A stretch of DNA of 64,000 bases from Actinocrispum wychmicini (lineage in GTDB: Bacteria; Actinomycetota; Actinomycetes; Mycobacteriales; Pseudonocardiaceae), in contig NZ_SLWS01000004.1 of NCBI RefSeq assembly GCF_004345645.1, positions 620,001 to 684,000 of the forward strand, read 5' to 3'. The first letter of the stretch is position 1. Each line of letters begins with the position of its first letter. The position numbers and the translations under genes are program-made. Of this stretch, positions 51,227 to 58,486 are shown piece by piece. The notes under the pieces are model-generated. The model was not told the origin of the DNA, made no database searches, and was given only the letters and a program-made list of their open reading frames with translations.

Positions 51227-51920
51227 CCGCGGCGATCATCAGGGTGATGTTGAAGCCGTAGACGAGGGCGGCCTGCCGGCCCCAGTCGGTCTTGCTGGCG
51301 AGCCGGTAGAAGTTGTCCTGCGGCCACCAGGAGATCAGCAACCAGACCACCGACAGATGAGCGAGCGTGGTCAGCCACTGCGGCCGGCCCAACCGCCGCA
51401 ACCGCCTGCGCCCCATGAACAGAAACGCGATCCCCACCCCGAACGCCAACCATTCGGCCAGGTAGAGCCCACTGAACAGGGCGGCATACGGTTGCGGCAC
51501 CAACGACAGGTCGGTGGACCCCGGCCACAGCCCGTCGGTCAGCAGAAACGCCAACAACGCGAAGATCAGCGCGACGACCACCGTGACCACCCACAGCTGC
51601 CCGTCGCCGAGATCGGACCACGCCATCTTCCCGCCAGCCGCCTGTCCCGGCAGCACGGGCAGGGGTAAGCCGTCGCGGTCCACCTCCCCGGAACCGGTGC
51701 GGGGCAGGCTGTCCACCGGGATCACGGCCTGCGGGATCCGGCTGGACCGCATTCGGGGAGCCGACAGGAACGCCCTGATCTCGGCCGGAAGGACTCTCCC
51801 GTCGGCGACGACGTACGCGACGAGGGTGTTCTTCCGTGGCCCGGTCGGAATCCTGGTGACCACACACTCCCGCACTTTCGGATGCCGGCGAAGTTCAGCC
51901 TCGACGTCGTCGTAGTCCAT
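51183..51920 (-). CDS. Stand-alone AMP-binding C-terminal domain fused to a membrane domain
   Basis: 245 aa from ATG 51920. Residues 1-85 match only the small C-terminal subdomain of acyl-CoA/NRPS adenylating enzymes: DYDDVEAELRRHPKVRECVVTRIPTGPRKNTLVAYVV, then PRTGSGEVDRDGLP. In true enzymes the last motif is xGKVxR with the catalytic Lys; here it is Glu. The remainder has four hydrophobic helices. With no large adenylation domain, it cannot be a synthetase alone and may be a membrane-tethered regulatory or trans-acting partner. It follows the desaturase operon on the same strand (40-nt gap). Confidence 0.8.
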   Translation of the reverse strand: MDYDDVEAELRRHPKVRECVVTRIPTGPRKNTLVAYVVADGRVLPAEIRAFLSAPRMRSSRIPQAVIPVDSLPRTGSGEVDRDGLPLPVLPGQAAGGKMAWSDLGDGQLWVVTVVVALIFALLAFLLTDGLWPGSTDLSLVPQPYAALFSGLYLAEWLAFGVGIAFLFMGRRRLRRLGRPQWLTTLAHLSVVWLLISWWPQDNFYRLASKTDWGRQAALVYGFNITLMIAAVILVAFVIRERRVD

Positions 51921-51960
51921 CCCCAAATCCTAGGGCCACCGTCCACGCGGGCGAAGTGTC

Positions 51961-52425
51961 CTAACGGGACGCGCGCCACCAGTGTCCGGTGAAGGTGGCG
52001 GGCTCGTCCGCGGTTCGGATCGCCCCGCAGGCCGCGAGGATGTCGCGGGAGAGTCCGTTCTGGGTGACCGCCGCGGCCAACGCGGCGTACCCGGTGTGCT
52101 CGATGGCGTCCGGCGGCACGACCAGCAGGCACAGCACACCCGGTGCCGTGCCGGTGATCCGAAGACTGTACGGGTCCAGGCGGGTGAATCCCTCAAGCCG
52201 GACGACGCGGCCGTCGACGGTCATGTGCCTGGCCAGCAGACCCCAGTTGTCGGGGTTGTACCGGATTCTCGTCACCCCACCTGTTCGGACGGCCAGGTCG
52301 CGGGCGAGCCCAGGCAGCTCGGCCGCCAGGTCCGTCGAACGGGGCCACCAGCCGCCGTCGAACCGGCTGGGCGGCGCCGTGTCGGCCCTGAGGTTGAGCC
52401 GTGATGATCTCGGTGGGTTCGTCAT
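51961..52425 (-). CDS. DUF5994 family protein
   Basis: 154 aa. It shows the conserved RLNLRADTAPPSRFDGGWWPRSTDLAAELPGL opening and RIRYNPDNWGLLARHMTVDGRVVRLEGF of the DUF5994 family, which is restricted to actinobacteria and uncharacterised. There is no ribosome site of note; its start is 11 nt after the stop of the 74-aa gene, consistent with translational coupling. It belongs to the reverse-strand operon headed by the desaturase. Confidence 0.82.
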   Translation of the reverse strand: MTNPPRSSRLNLRADTAPPSRFDGGWWPRSTDLAAELPGLARDLAVRTGGVTRIRYNPDNWGLLARHMTVDGRVVRLEGFTRLDPYSLRITGTAPGVLCLLVVPPDAIEHTGYAALAAAVTQNGLSRDILAACGAIRTADEPATFTGHWWRASR

Positions 52426-52436
52426 GTCCGGCGACG

Positions 52437-52661
52437 TCAGTCTGGTTGTCTCAGACGCGGCTGCGGCCCACCGGCTGGCGTTCGGTGGGTGGGGCTCAGG
52501 CCGAGCATCGCCAGTAGTGTCCGGCAGTCGGCCGCGTCGATGGCGTGGCTGGTGACGGTTCGCGTCGCCATGTCGCGTTGGCGATCCTCCTCGGCCGCGG
52601 CGTCCAGGCGGCTCTGGGCGAAGTCGCTGACGGTGGTGTTCGGTCCCTCGTGTGCGGTCAT
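52437..52661 (-). CDS. Small conserved protein, operon partner of the DUF5994 gene
   Basis: 74 aa, ATG at 52661 with AAGGAGAG upstream, 19 nt after the desaturase stop. The sequence is polar (MTAHEGPNTTVSDFAQSRLD, then DAADCRTLLAMLGL). The C-terminal DCRTLLAMLGL helix with one Cys resembles short proteins often found near DUF5994 genes in actinomycetes, as I recall; function is unknown. The good ribosome site and tight spacing argue that it is real. Confidence 0.7.
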   Translation of the reverse strand: MTAHEGPNTTVSDFAQSRLDAAAEEDRQRDMATRTVTSHAIDAADCRTLLAMLGLSPTHRTPAGGPQPRLRQPD

Positions 52662-52680
52662 CGGCAGCTCTCCTTGGGAC

Positions 52681-53622
52681 TTAGTGCTGCCGGGCGAGTT
52701 TGGCCAGGCGCTGCGGCGTGGGCCAGCGGACGTTCCACACCCAGCCGAGCTTCTCGAACAGCCAGATGGTGCGGGCGGAGATGTCGATCTGGCCGCGCAG
52801 GACGCCGTGCCGGGCGGAGGTGGGGTCGGCGTGGTGGGTGTTGTGCCAGGACTCGCCCATCGACAGGATGGCCAGCGGCCAGAAGTTGGCCGAGCGGTCG
52901 CGGCTGGCGAACGGGCGGTCGCCGATCATGTGGCAGATCGAGTTCACCGACCACGTCACGTGGTGCTGGAACGCCATCCTGGCCAGGCCGGCCCACAGGA
53001 ATCCGGTCAGCACACCCCACCACGACATGGTGATCAGGCCACCGAGCAGCGCGGGGGAGAGCAGGCTGACCGCCGCCCACAGCGGGAACAGCCGGTCGAC
53101 CGCGCGGATGTCGCGGTCGGCGGCGAGGTCGGGGGCGAACCGTTCGATGTTGGTCTTGTCCCGTTCCAGCAGCCAGCCCATGTGGGCGTGCCAGAAGCCC
53201 CTGGCGACGGCGACCGGTGACGTGCCGAACAGCCACGGCGAGTGCGGGTCGCCCTCGCGGTCGGCGAACGCGTGATGCCGCCTGTGGTCGGCGACCCAGA
53301 TGGTGACCGGTCCCTGCATGGCCAGGCCGCCCGCGATCGCCAGGGCGATCCGCAGGGGCCGGCGCGCCTTGAAGGCGGCGTGGGTGAAGTACCGGTGGTA
53401 ACCGACGGTGATGCCCAAACAGGACACCACGTAGAGCGTCGCGGCCATGGTGAGGTCCAGCCAGCTGACACCCCAGCCCCACATCAGCGGGACCGCGGCG
53501 AGCAGGACGAGGAACGGCACCACCAGGAACGTCCTGATGGTCAACGTTTCGGCCAGCGTGCTCCGGCCGGCGAACATGGGTTTGCCCGGTGGCCGGACAG
53601 GACTGGGAGACGTGGTGGTCAT
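52681..53622 (-). CDS. Membrane acyl-CoA/fatty-acid desaturase
   Basis: 313 aa, with three His boxes characteristic of delta-9 type desaturases: HRYFTH at 76-81, HRRHH at 113-117 and HNTHH near 259. Pairs of hydrophobic segments flank them (VVPFLVLLAAVPLMWGWGV, ATLYVVSCLGITVG). The di-iron enzyme introduces a double bond into acyl chains, adjusting membrane fluidity. It heads an operon of at least three, possibly four, genes. The divergent region to the FAD oxidase gene holds a GGTGAAC-GAT-GTTCACC inverted repeat that may be its operator. Confidence 0.93.
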   Translation of the reverse strand: MTTTSPSPVRPPGKPMFAGRSTLAETLTIRTFLVVPFLVLLAAVPLMWGWGVSWLDLTMAATLYVVSCLGITVGYHRYFTHAAFKARRPLRIALAIAGGLAMQGPVTIWVADHRRHHAFADREGDPHSPWLFGTSPVAVARGFWHAHMGWLLERDKTNIERFAPDLAADRDIRAVDRLFPLWAAVSLLSPALLGGLITMSWWGVLTGFLWAGLARMAFQHHVTWSVNSICHMIGDRPFASRDRSANFWPLAILSMGESWHNTHHADPTSARHGVLRGQIDISARTIWLFEKLGWVWNVRWPTPQRLAKLARQH

Positions 53623-53726
53623 GCGGTGCTCATCTCGGTATCGCTACTGGCTGCCCGAGATAGTGGCTTCGGTCTGCCCGCAGATCGGCATTGTTCCGTG
53701 CTGAAGAACCGAGAAGGTGGACCAGG

Positions 53727-53743
53727 GGTGAACGATGTTCACC
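53727..53743. promoter_or_regulatory. Inverted repeat in the desaturase/FAD-oxidase divergent region
   Basis: GGTGAAC and GTTCACC, perfect 7-bp arms around GAT. It lies 105 bp upstream of the desaturase start and 165 bp upstream of the oxidase start. It is a plausible operator for a TetR- or MarR-type regulator; no direct evidence. Confidence 0.45.
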
Positions 53744-53907
53744 GTCGCGTCGGCCACTCTCGCCAGCATCGGCGTCGCACTGTCTCGGCACCCTGGACTG
53801 TACCCCGGATGTTGTTCGTGACACCTTCCCGAAGTATTTCGGGCAGTGTGTCGATCCGCTGTGCGGCCGTTCGACTTAGGGGTGACCTGACCGGAAAGGA
53901 CATCCCG

Positions 53908-55158
53908 ATGACCCAGCAGCTGGCCGCCCGCCGTGCAGACCTGTTCCGTGGCCCCGTGCATCGCCCCGGGGACGCGGCCTACGACACCCAGCGGGCGTCG
54001 CTCGACCCGACGTTCGACGCCCGGCCAGCCGTGATCGTCGAGGCGACCGGGCCGGCCGATGTGCGGGCGGCGGTGACCTGGGCGCGGGCGAACGACCTGC
54101 CGATCGCGGTGCAGTCGACCGGGCACGGCACGCGGGTCGCGTCCGACGGCGGCCTGTTGCTGAAGACCGCTCGGATGGCGACCGTCCAGATCGACCCGGA
54201 CCGGCGGATCGCCAGGGTCGGCGCCGGTGCGGTGTGGGGTGACGTGCTCGCGGCGGCGGCCCCGTACGGCCTGGCGCCGGTGTCCGGGTCGTCGCCGACG
54301 GTCGGCGTGGCCGGCTTCACCCTGGGCGGCGGGCTCGGGCCGCTGTCGCGCGCGTACGGCCTCGGCGCGGACAATCTGGTGCGGATCGACCTGGTTACCG
54401 CGGACGGCGAGCCGGTCACGGCGACCCCGGACGACCGGCCCGAGCTGTTCTGGGCGGTGCGCGGTGGCGGCGGCAACTTCGGGGTGGTCACGTCGATGGA
54501 GATCCGGCTGCACCCGGTGACCAAGGTGTACGCGGGCCAGGCGTTGTTCCCGATCGACCGCGCGGCGGACCTGCTGGCTCGGTACCGCGACTACGCGCCG
54601 GTCATGCCGGACGAGCTGACCTGCACGATCGCCCTGGTCGGCGGGCACGTGGCGGTCCGGGCGACGTACGCGGGCGACGCCGCCACCGCCCGGCGGGCCC
54701 TGCGGCCGTTGAGCGCCGGGATCCCCGTGCACGACACCTTCGCCGAGGTGACGGTCCCGCAGGCGAGTGTGCCCGGCACCGCTCCCCGCCAGTTCGACTT
54801 GTTCGCGGCGATCCCGGACGGCCTCATCGAGTCCCTTGTGGACGTTCCCGGCGCGGTCGAAGTCCGCTACTGGGGCGGCGCGATCGGTCGCTTCGAGGGT
54901 CCGGCCGGACACCGTGGCGTGCCGTTCTCCATCGCGGTGGACGGCGCGGCCGAATGCCTGCGGCCATACGCCACGGGCGGCTCGTTCCTGAACTTCCTGC
55001 ACGACCCGCACGCGGTGGAGACGGCCTACACGGCCGCCGACTACCAGCGCCTGCGCGCGGTCAAGGCCGCGTACGACCCGTCGAACGTGTTCCACCGCAA
55101 CATGAACATCCCACCGGCGGTCAGGGGCGGCGGTATCCGGGGTGCACTCCTGGGGTGA
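53908..55158 (+). CDS. FAD-binding (BBE-like) oxidoreductase
   Basis: 416 aa, ATG at 53908 with GGAAAGGA upstream; the longer open frame lies over the divergent region. The FAD_binding_4 domain runs from VIVEATGPADVRAAVTWARAND to about 230, with STGHGTRVASDGGLLL, where the His matches the site of covalent FAD attachment. GSSPTVGVAGFTLGGGLGPLSRAYGLGADNL and GGGGNFGVV follow. The C-terminal BBE motif is YDPSNVFHRNMNIPP. The second attachment Cys of bicovalent members is absent. Substrates of the family range from sugars to antibiotics. Its end overlaps the convergent MarR gene by 38 nt. Confidence 0.92.
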   Translation: MTQQLAARRADLFRGPVHRPGDAAYDTQRASLDPTFDARPAVIVEATGPADVRAAVTWARANDLPIAVQSTGHGTRVASDGGLLLKTARMATVQIDPDRRIARVGAGAVWGDVLAAAAPYGLAPVSGSSPTVGVAGFTLGGGLGPLSRAYGLGADNLVRIDLVTADGEPVTATPDDRPELFWAVRGGGGNFGVVTSMEIRLHPVTKVYAGQALFPIDRAADLLARYRDYAPVMPDELTCTIALVGGHVAVRATYAGDAATARRALRPLSAGIPVHDTFAEVTVPQASVPGTAPRQFDLFAAIPDGLIESLVDVPGAVEVRYWGGAIGRFEGPAGHRGVPFSIAVDGAAECLRPYATGGSFLNFLHDPHAVETAYTAADYQRLRAVKAAYDPSNVFHRNMNIPPAVRGGGIRGALLG

Positions 55159-55621
55159 GTCCCTGCTGGTCGGCGATGAGTTCGAGCAGGCCCATCAGGT
55201 GGGTGCGCTGGAGGTCGGTCAGCGCCGTGCAGATTTCGCCTTCGTGGGCGGTCGCGACCTGCCGGATGCCGGCCATGACCTCGCCCGCCTTGTCGGTGAG
55301 GTGTAGTTCATAGTTGCGGCGGTCCTCCTTGCTGCGGCGCCGTTCCACCAGCCCGGCCCGGTCCAGCGGGTCGATCAACGCGGTCACCCGGCTGGGCACC
55401 ACACCCAGTTCCGCGGCCAGCGACTGCTGGCTGCGGCCGGGTTCGACGGCGATCATCCGCAGCAGTCCGACATCCACCGGGGTCAGTCCAAGCTCACCGA
55501 TTCGTTCGGCGAAGCGGTTAGCGGCGTGCGCGCCGAGCTGGGCGAGCAGGAACGCGACACCCCCAAGCTGTTTGCGAGAACCGGTCACGGCGGTTACCGT
55601 ACTGCATAGAGAACGATTCAT
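55121..55621 (-). CDS. MarR family transcriptional regulator
   Basis: 166 aa from ATG at 55621; a GTG 11 codons later is an alternative. The winged helix reads LTPVDVGLLRMIAVEPGRSQQSLAAELGVVPSRVTALIDPLDRAGLVERRRSKEDRRNYELHLTDKAG, textbook MarR. The start codon itself falls inside an ATTCAT/ATGAAT palindrome, and no ribosome site is visible, so the mRNA may be leaderless and directly self-repressed. It is divergent from a membrane protein/SGNH hydrolase operon, which it probably controls. Confidence 0.9.
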   Translation of the reverse strand: MNRSLCSTVTAVTGSRKQLGGVAFLLAQLGAHAANRFAERIGELGLTPVDVGLLRMIAVEPGRSQQSLAAELGVVPSRVTALIDPLDRAGLVERRRSKEDRRNYELHLTDKAGEVMAGIRQVATAHEGEICTALTDLQRTHLMGLLELIADQQGLTPGVHPGYRRP

Positions 55622-55638
55622 CGCTATGAATGATTCAT
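55616..55638. promoter_or_regulatory. Probable MarR operator overlapping the regulator start codon
   Basis: ATTCAT (55616-55621), CGCT, ATGAAT (55626-55631), then a further ATTCAT (55633-55638). The region lies between divergent starts 30 bp apart, so one bound MarR dimer would cover both promoters. Confidence 0.65.
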
Positions 55639-55650
55639 CGAGGAGAAGTG

Positions 55651-56388
55651 ATGACGGACCAGTTGGACTACCGGCGCGACGCCGGACCAGATCCACGGGC
55701 AGGTGATTCCAGGCCGAGCGGCCCGCGTGGGCAAGGTGGCCCACCTCTGGGCGTGCTTGCCGTCGTGTTCACGGCGTTGTTCGTGGCCGGGCTCGTGCTC
55801 AGCGTTGTGCTCGCTGGCGGGGCGACGTTCCCGTCGCCGTTCGGCCCGGTCGCCGACACCCTCGCCTACTTCCGCGACCACCAGTCCGCCGTGCAGGTCA
55901 GCGCGCTGTTCCAGTTCGCCGCCGCGATCCCGTTGGCGATCTACGCGGCCACCGCGACCGCGCGTCTGCACCGGCTCGGTGTCCGCGCCCCCGGAGCGTT
56001 CATCACGCTGGCGGGCGGGCTGCTGGCCGCGGCGTTCCTGGCCGGCTCGGGGCTGGTCACCTGGGTGTTGTCCCGCCCTGAGGTCGCGGGCGAACCCGCG
56101 CTCGTGCGGGCGTTGCAGGATCTGGCCTTCGCCACCGGCGGACCCGGCCATGTCGTGCCGCTCGGGCTGCTTGTCGCCGGCATCGCGGTTCCCGGCATGC
56201 TCGCGCGGCTGCTGCCGCGGTGGCTCACCGTGGCGGGGTTGGTCATCGCCGCCCTGGCCGAGTTGGCCACGCTCACCCTGCTGGTCTCCGACGCGGCGTT
56301 CCTGCTCCCGATCGCCCGGTTCACCGGCCTCGCGTGGCTGGTCATCGCCGGTTTCCTGCTTCCCCGCACCCGAAAGGAACGCTCATGA
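55651..56388 (+). CDS. Predicted multi-pass membrane protein
   Basis: 245 aa from ATG 55651 with GAGGAG upstream; a start at 55630 is less likely. After a polar, Pro/Gly/Arg-rich 40-residue N-terminus come about six hydrophobic segments (LGVLAVVFTALFVAGLVLSVVLAG, then PLGLLVAGIAVPGMLARLLP and others). The layout resembles DUF4386-type membrane proteins, but no motif settles it. It lies 30 nt from the divergent MarR gene and overlaps the SGNH hydrolase gene by ATGA, making a MarR-controlled two-gene operon likely. Confidence 0.8.
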   Translation: MTDQLDYRRDAGPDPRAGDSRPSGPRGQGGPPLGVLAVVFTALFVAGLVLSVVLAGGATFPSPFGPVADTLAYFRDHQSAVQVSALFQFAAAIPLAIYAATATARLHRLGVRAPGAFITLAGGLLAAAFLAGSGLVTWVLSRPEVAGEPALVRALQDLAFATGGPGHVVPLGLLVAGIAVPGMLARLLPRWLTVAGLVIAALAELATLTLLVSDAAFLLPIARFTGLAWLVIAGFLLPRTRKERS

Positions 56389-57158
56389 CCGCCGCACTCA
56401 CCGCCCGACTGGTCCGGTTCCAACGGCCCGATCGGTCGATGCCGTACCTCCAAGGGCTGGACGAGGCCCGGATCGCCGCGTTGTTCGGCCTCACCCTGGA
56501 CGAGTACCAGGCCCTGCTGTCGGATTTCGCCGACCAGGTCCGGCAGGCCGCCGAGGACCTGCTCGGCGAGCCCGACTTCGCCAACGCGGTGGACCGGTTG
56601 CCGGACAGTCGGCACATCGTCGCCCTGGGCGAGAGCACGACCGCTGACCGGCTGTCGTGGGTCGAGATCCTGCGCCAGGTGCTGGCCGTGCACCGCCCCG
56701 ATGTCCGGGTGACCAACCTGGGTGTGTCCGGATCCACCACCACCCAGGCGCTGGCCCAGGTGCCCGCGCTGGGGTTCCTGCGCCCCGACTGGGTGCTGTG
56801 CATGCTCGGCTCCAACGACGCCCAGCTGCTGAGCCCGGCCGGGCCGACGCTGGTCAGCCGGGACGAGACCGAACGCAACCTGCGGACGTTGCGGGACCTT
56901 GCCGGACCGGTGGCGTGGACCTGGCTGACACCGTCCGCTGTGGACGAAGAGCGGGTGCGCGCGTACCCGCACTTCCAACGCGCCGGGATCGGCTGGACCA
57001 ACAAGGACATCGACGCCACCGCCGAATTCCTGCGTGCACTGCCTGATCCCACCGTGGACACCAGGTTCGGCGGCCACCCGGAGTTCCTCCTCGAGGACGG
57101 CGTGCACCTCACCCTCGACGGGCACAAGGCGGTGGTCCGCGCGTTCGTGTCGGCGTAA
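56385..57158 (+). CDS. SGNH/GDSL family hydrolase with N-terminal helical extension
   Basis: 257 aa, ATG overlapping the previous stop. Residues 1-75 are an acidic helical region not typical of the family. Block I is GESTT at 82-86 with nucleophile Ser84 (GES rather than GDS). Block II Gly is in NLGVSGSTTT, block III GSND is at 142-145, and block V DGVHLTLDGH carries the Asp and His near the C-terminus. No signal peptide. It should be an esterase or acyl hydrolase; the substrate is unknown. Co-translation with a membrane protein suggests a lipid or envelope substrate. Confidence 0.88.
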   Translation: MTAALTARLVRFQRPDRSMPYLQGLDEARIAALFGLTLDEYQALLSDFADQVRQAAEDLLGEPDFANAVDRLPDSRHIVALGESTTADRLSWVEILRQVLAVHRPDVRVTNLGVSGSTTTQALAQVPALGFLRPDWVLCMLGSNDAQLLSPAGPTLVSRDETERNLRTLRDLAGPVAWTWLTPSAVDEERVRAYPHFQRAGIGWTNKDIDATAEFLRALPDPTVDTRFGGHPEFLLEDGVHLTLDGHKAVVRAFVSA

Positions 57159-57208
57159 CCCGGGCGTGTATTCGCTTGTGTCGATCCACTTTTCGAAAGA
57201 GGAGACAC

Positions 57209-58282
57209 GTGCGAAAACGACTCACGCACGCCCTTGCCCTGCTGGGGGCGCCACTCATGCTCGCGACCACCGCCACCACCGCCGCGCACGCGGCCGCGGC
57301 GACTCCCGTCCACTACCAGGTGACCATGATCAGAGCCGCGAACGGTGCGTTTGGCAACCTGCCGTTCGCGCTCAACGCCGCTGGCCACACCGCTGGCATC
57401 GGCTCGTTCCCCGGTCTCGGCGCCCAGACCGGGTACGTCAGCACCGACCCGGCGCACCTGACCGAACTGCCCGGCGTCGCGCCCAACGACCCGACCCTGG
57501 CCCACGCCAGCGAGGCGTTCGGCATCAACTCGTCCGACACCGTCGTCGGCACCGCTTACGAGACCCTGCCTGTCCGGCAGACCGCGGTGGTCTGGCACAA
57601 CGGCGTGCCGACCGACCTGCACATCCTGCCCGCGGACGGCCAGGTACAGGCGCGGGCGGTCAACGACGCCGGCCAGATCGCCGGCACCGGGTTCGACACC
57701 GGTTCCGCCTGGCTGTACCAGAACGGCACGACCACTGTCCTGCCGGCGCTGCCCGGCGGCCAGGCCGCCGAGGCGTTCGGCATCTCAGCGGACGGCCAGG
57801 TGCTCGGCCTGTCCTCGACCTCCAACGACCTGAGCAAGGCCGAGGCCACCGTGTGGCGCGGCGGCACCCCACGCGACCTCGGCTCGCTGCCCGGCAGCAC
57901 GTGGTCGGAGGCGCACGCCATGAACCCGGCCGGGACCGTGGTCGGCGCGGCCGGGGTCGGCGGCGGCGAGTTCGCGCCGCGGCACCCGGTGGTCTTCGCC
58001 GGCGGCACGGTGACCGACCTGTGGCCGGACCTCGGCGGCAGCACGTCCGGCACGGCCAACGCGATCAACCGGGCCGGCACGATCGTCGGTGACGGCCGCG
58101 CCGGCTGGGTGTACAGCAACGGTGTCCGCACCGACCTCACCACGCTGATCCCGGCGGCCAGCGGCCTGACCATCACGGCCGCGTACGGCATCAACGACGC
58201 CGGCCAGATCGTGGCGTCCGCCTCCCCGGTGGGCAACCACCGCCAGCGGCTGGCCGTCCTGCTCACCCCGGTCACCAGCTGA
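57209..58282 (+). CDS. Secreted HAF-repeat protein
   Basis: 357 aa, GTG at 57209 with AAGAGGAG upstream. Signal peptide ends near TAAHAAAAT. The mature part consists of repeating units with the HAF pattern: LGSLPGSTWSEAHAMNPAGTVVGAAG, LGGSTSGTANAINRAGTIVGDG and ALPGGQAAEAFGISADGQVLGLS, about six copies, likely a beta-propeller. Exact function is unknown. It is followed closely by a strong terminator, so it ends the transcript. Confidence 0.85.
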   Translation: MRKRLTHALALLGAPLMLATTATTAAHAAAATPVHYQVTMIRAANGAFGNLPFALNAAGHTAGIGSFPGLGAQTGYVSTDPAHLTELPGVAPNDPTLAHASEAFGINSSDTVVGTAYETLPVRQTAVVWHNGVPTDLHILPADGQVQARAVNDAGQIAGTGFDTGSAWLYQNGTTTVLPALPGGQAAEAFGISADGQVLGLSSTSNDLSKAEATVWRGGTPRDLGSLPGSTWSEAHAMNPAGTVVGAAGVGGGEFAPRHPVVFAGGTVTDLWPDLGGSTSGTANAINRAGTIVGDGRAGWVYSNGVRTDLTTLIPAASGLTITAAYGINDAGQIVASASPVGNHRQRLAVLLTPVTS

Positions 58283-58298
58283 CCACCACCGGGGTGCG

Positions 58299-58336
58299 AG
58301 CCCCCTGACCTGGTAGAATGTCCAGGTCAGGGGGCT
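58299..58336 (+). terminator. Perfect 15-bp stem terminator after the HAF-repeat gene
   Basis: AGCCCCCTGACCTGG and CCAGGTCAGGGGGCT pair completely around an 8-nt loop TAGAATGT, starting 17 nt after the stop codon. Confidence 0.85.
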
Positions 58337-58486
58337 TGGGGTGGCATCCGAAATTCAGGTGAGATCGGCACTGGAGTGCGCAAGACTCGCCAGATCGATG
58401 AGTTTTGTCGGACCCCTAGGTCTTAATAGGTGTCCACGACCGTGCCGCCAGGCGACGCTCACCCAAAGACCAGCGAGGTGCTCTCC

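Noticed and set aside
58337..58486. Possible riboswitch or small RNA before the DHA2 transporter
   Set aside because: The 150-nt leader has no structure I can match to a known class.
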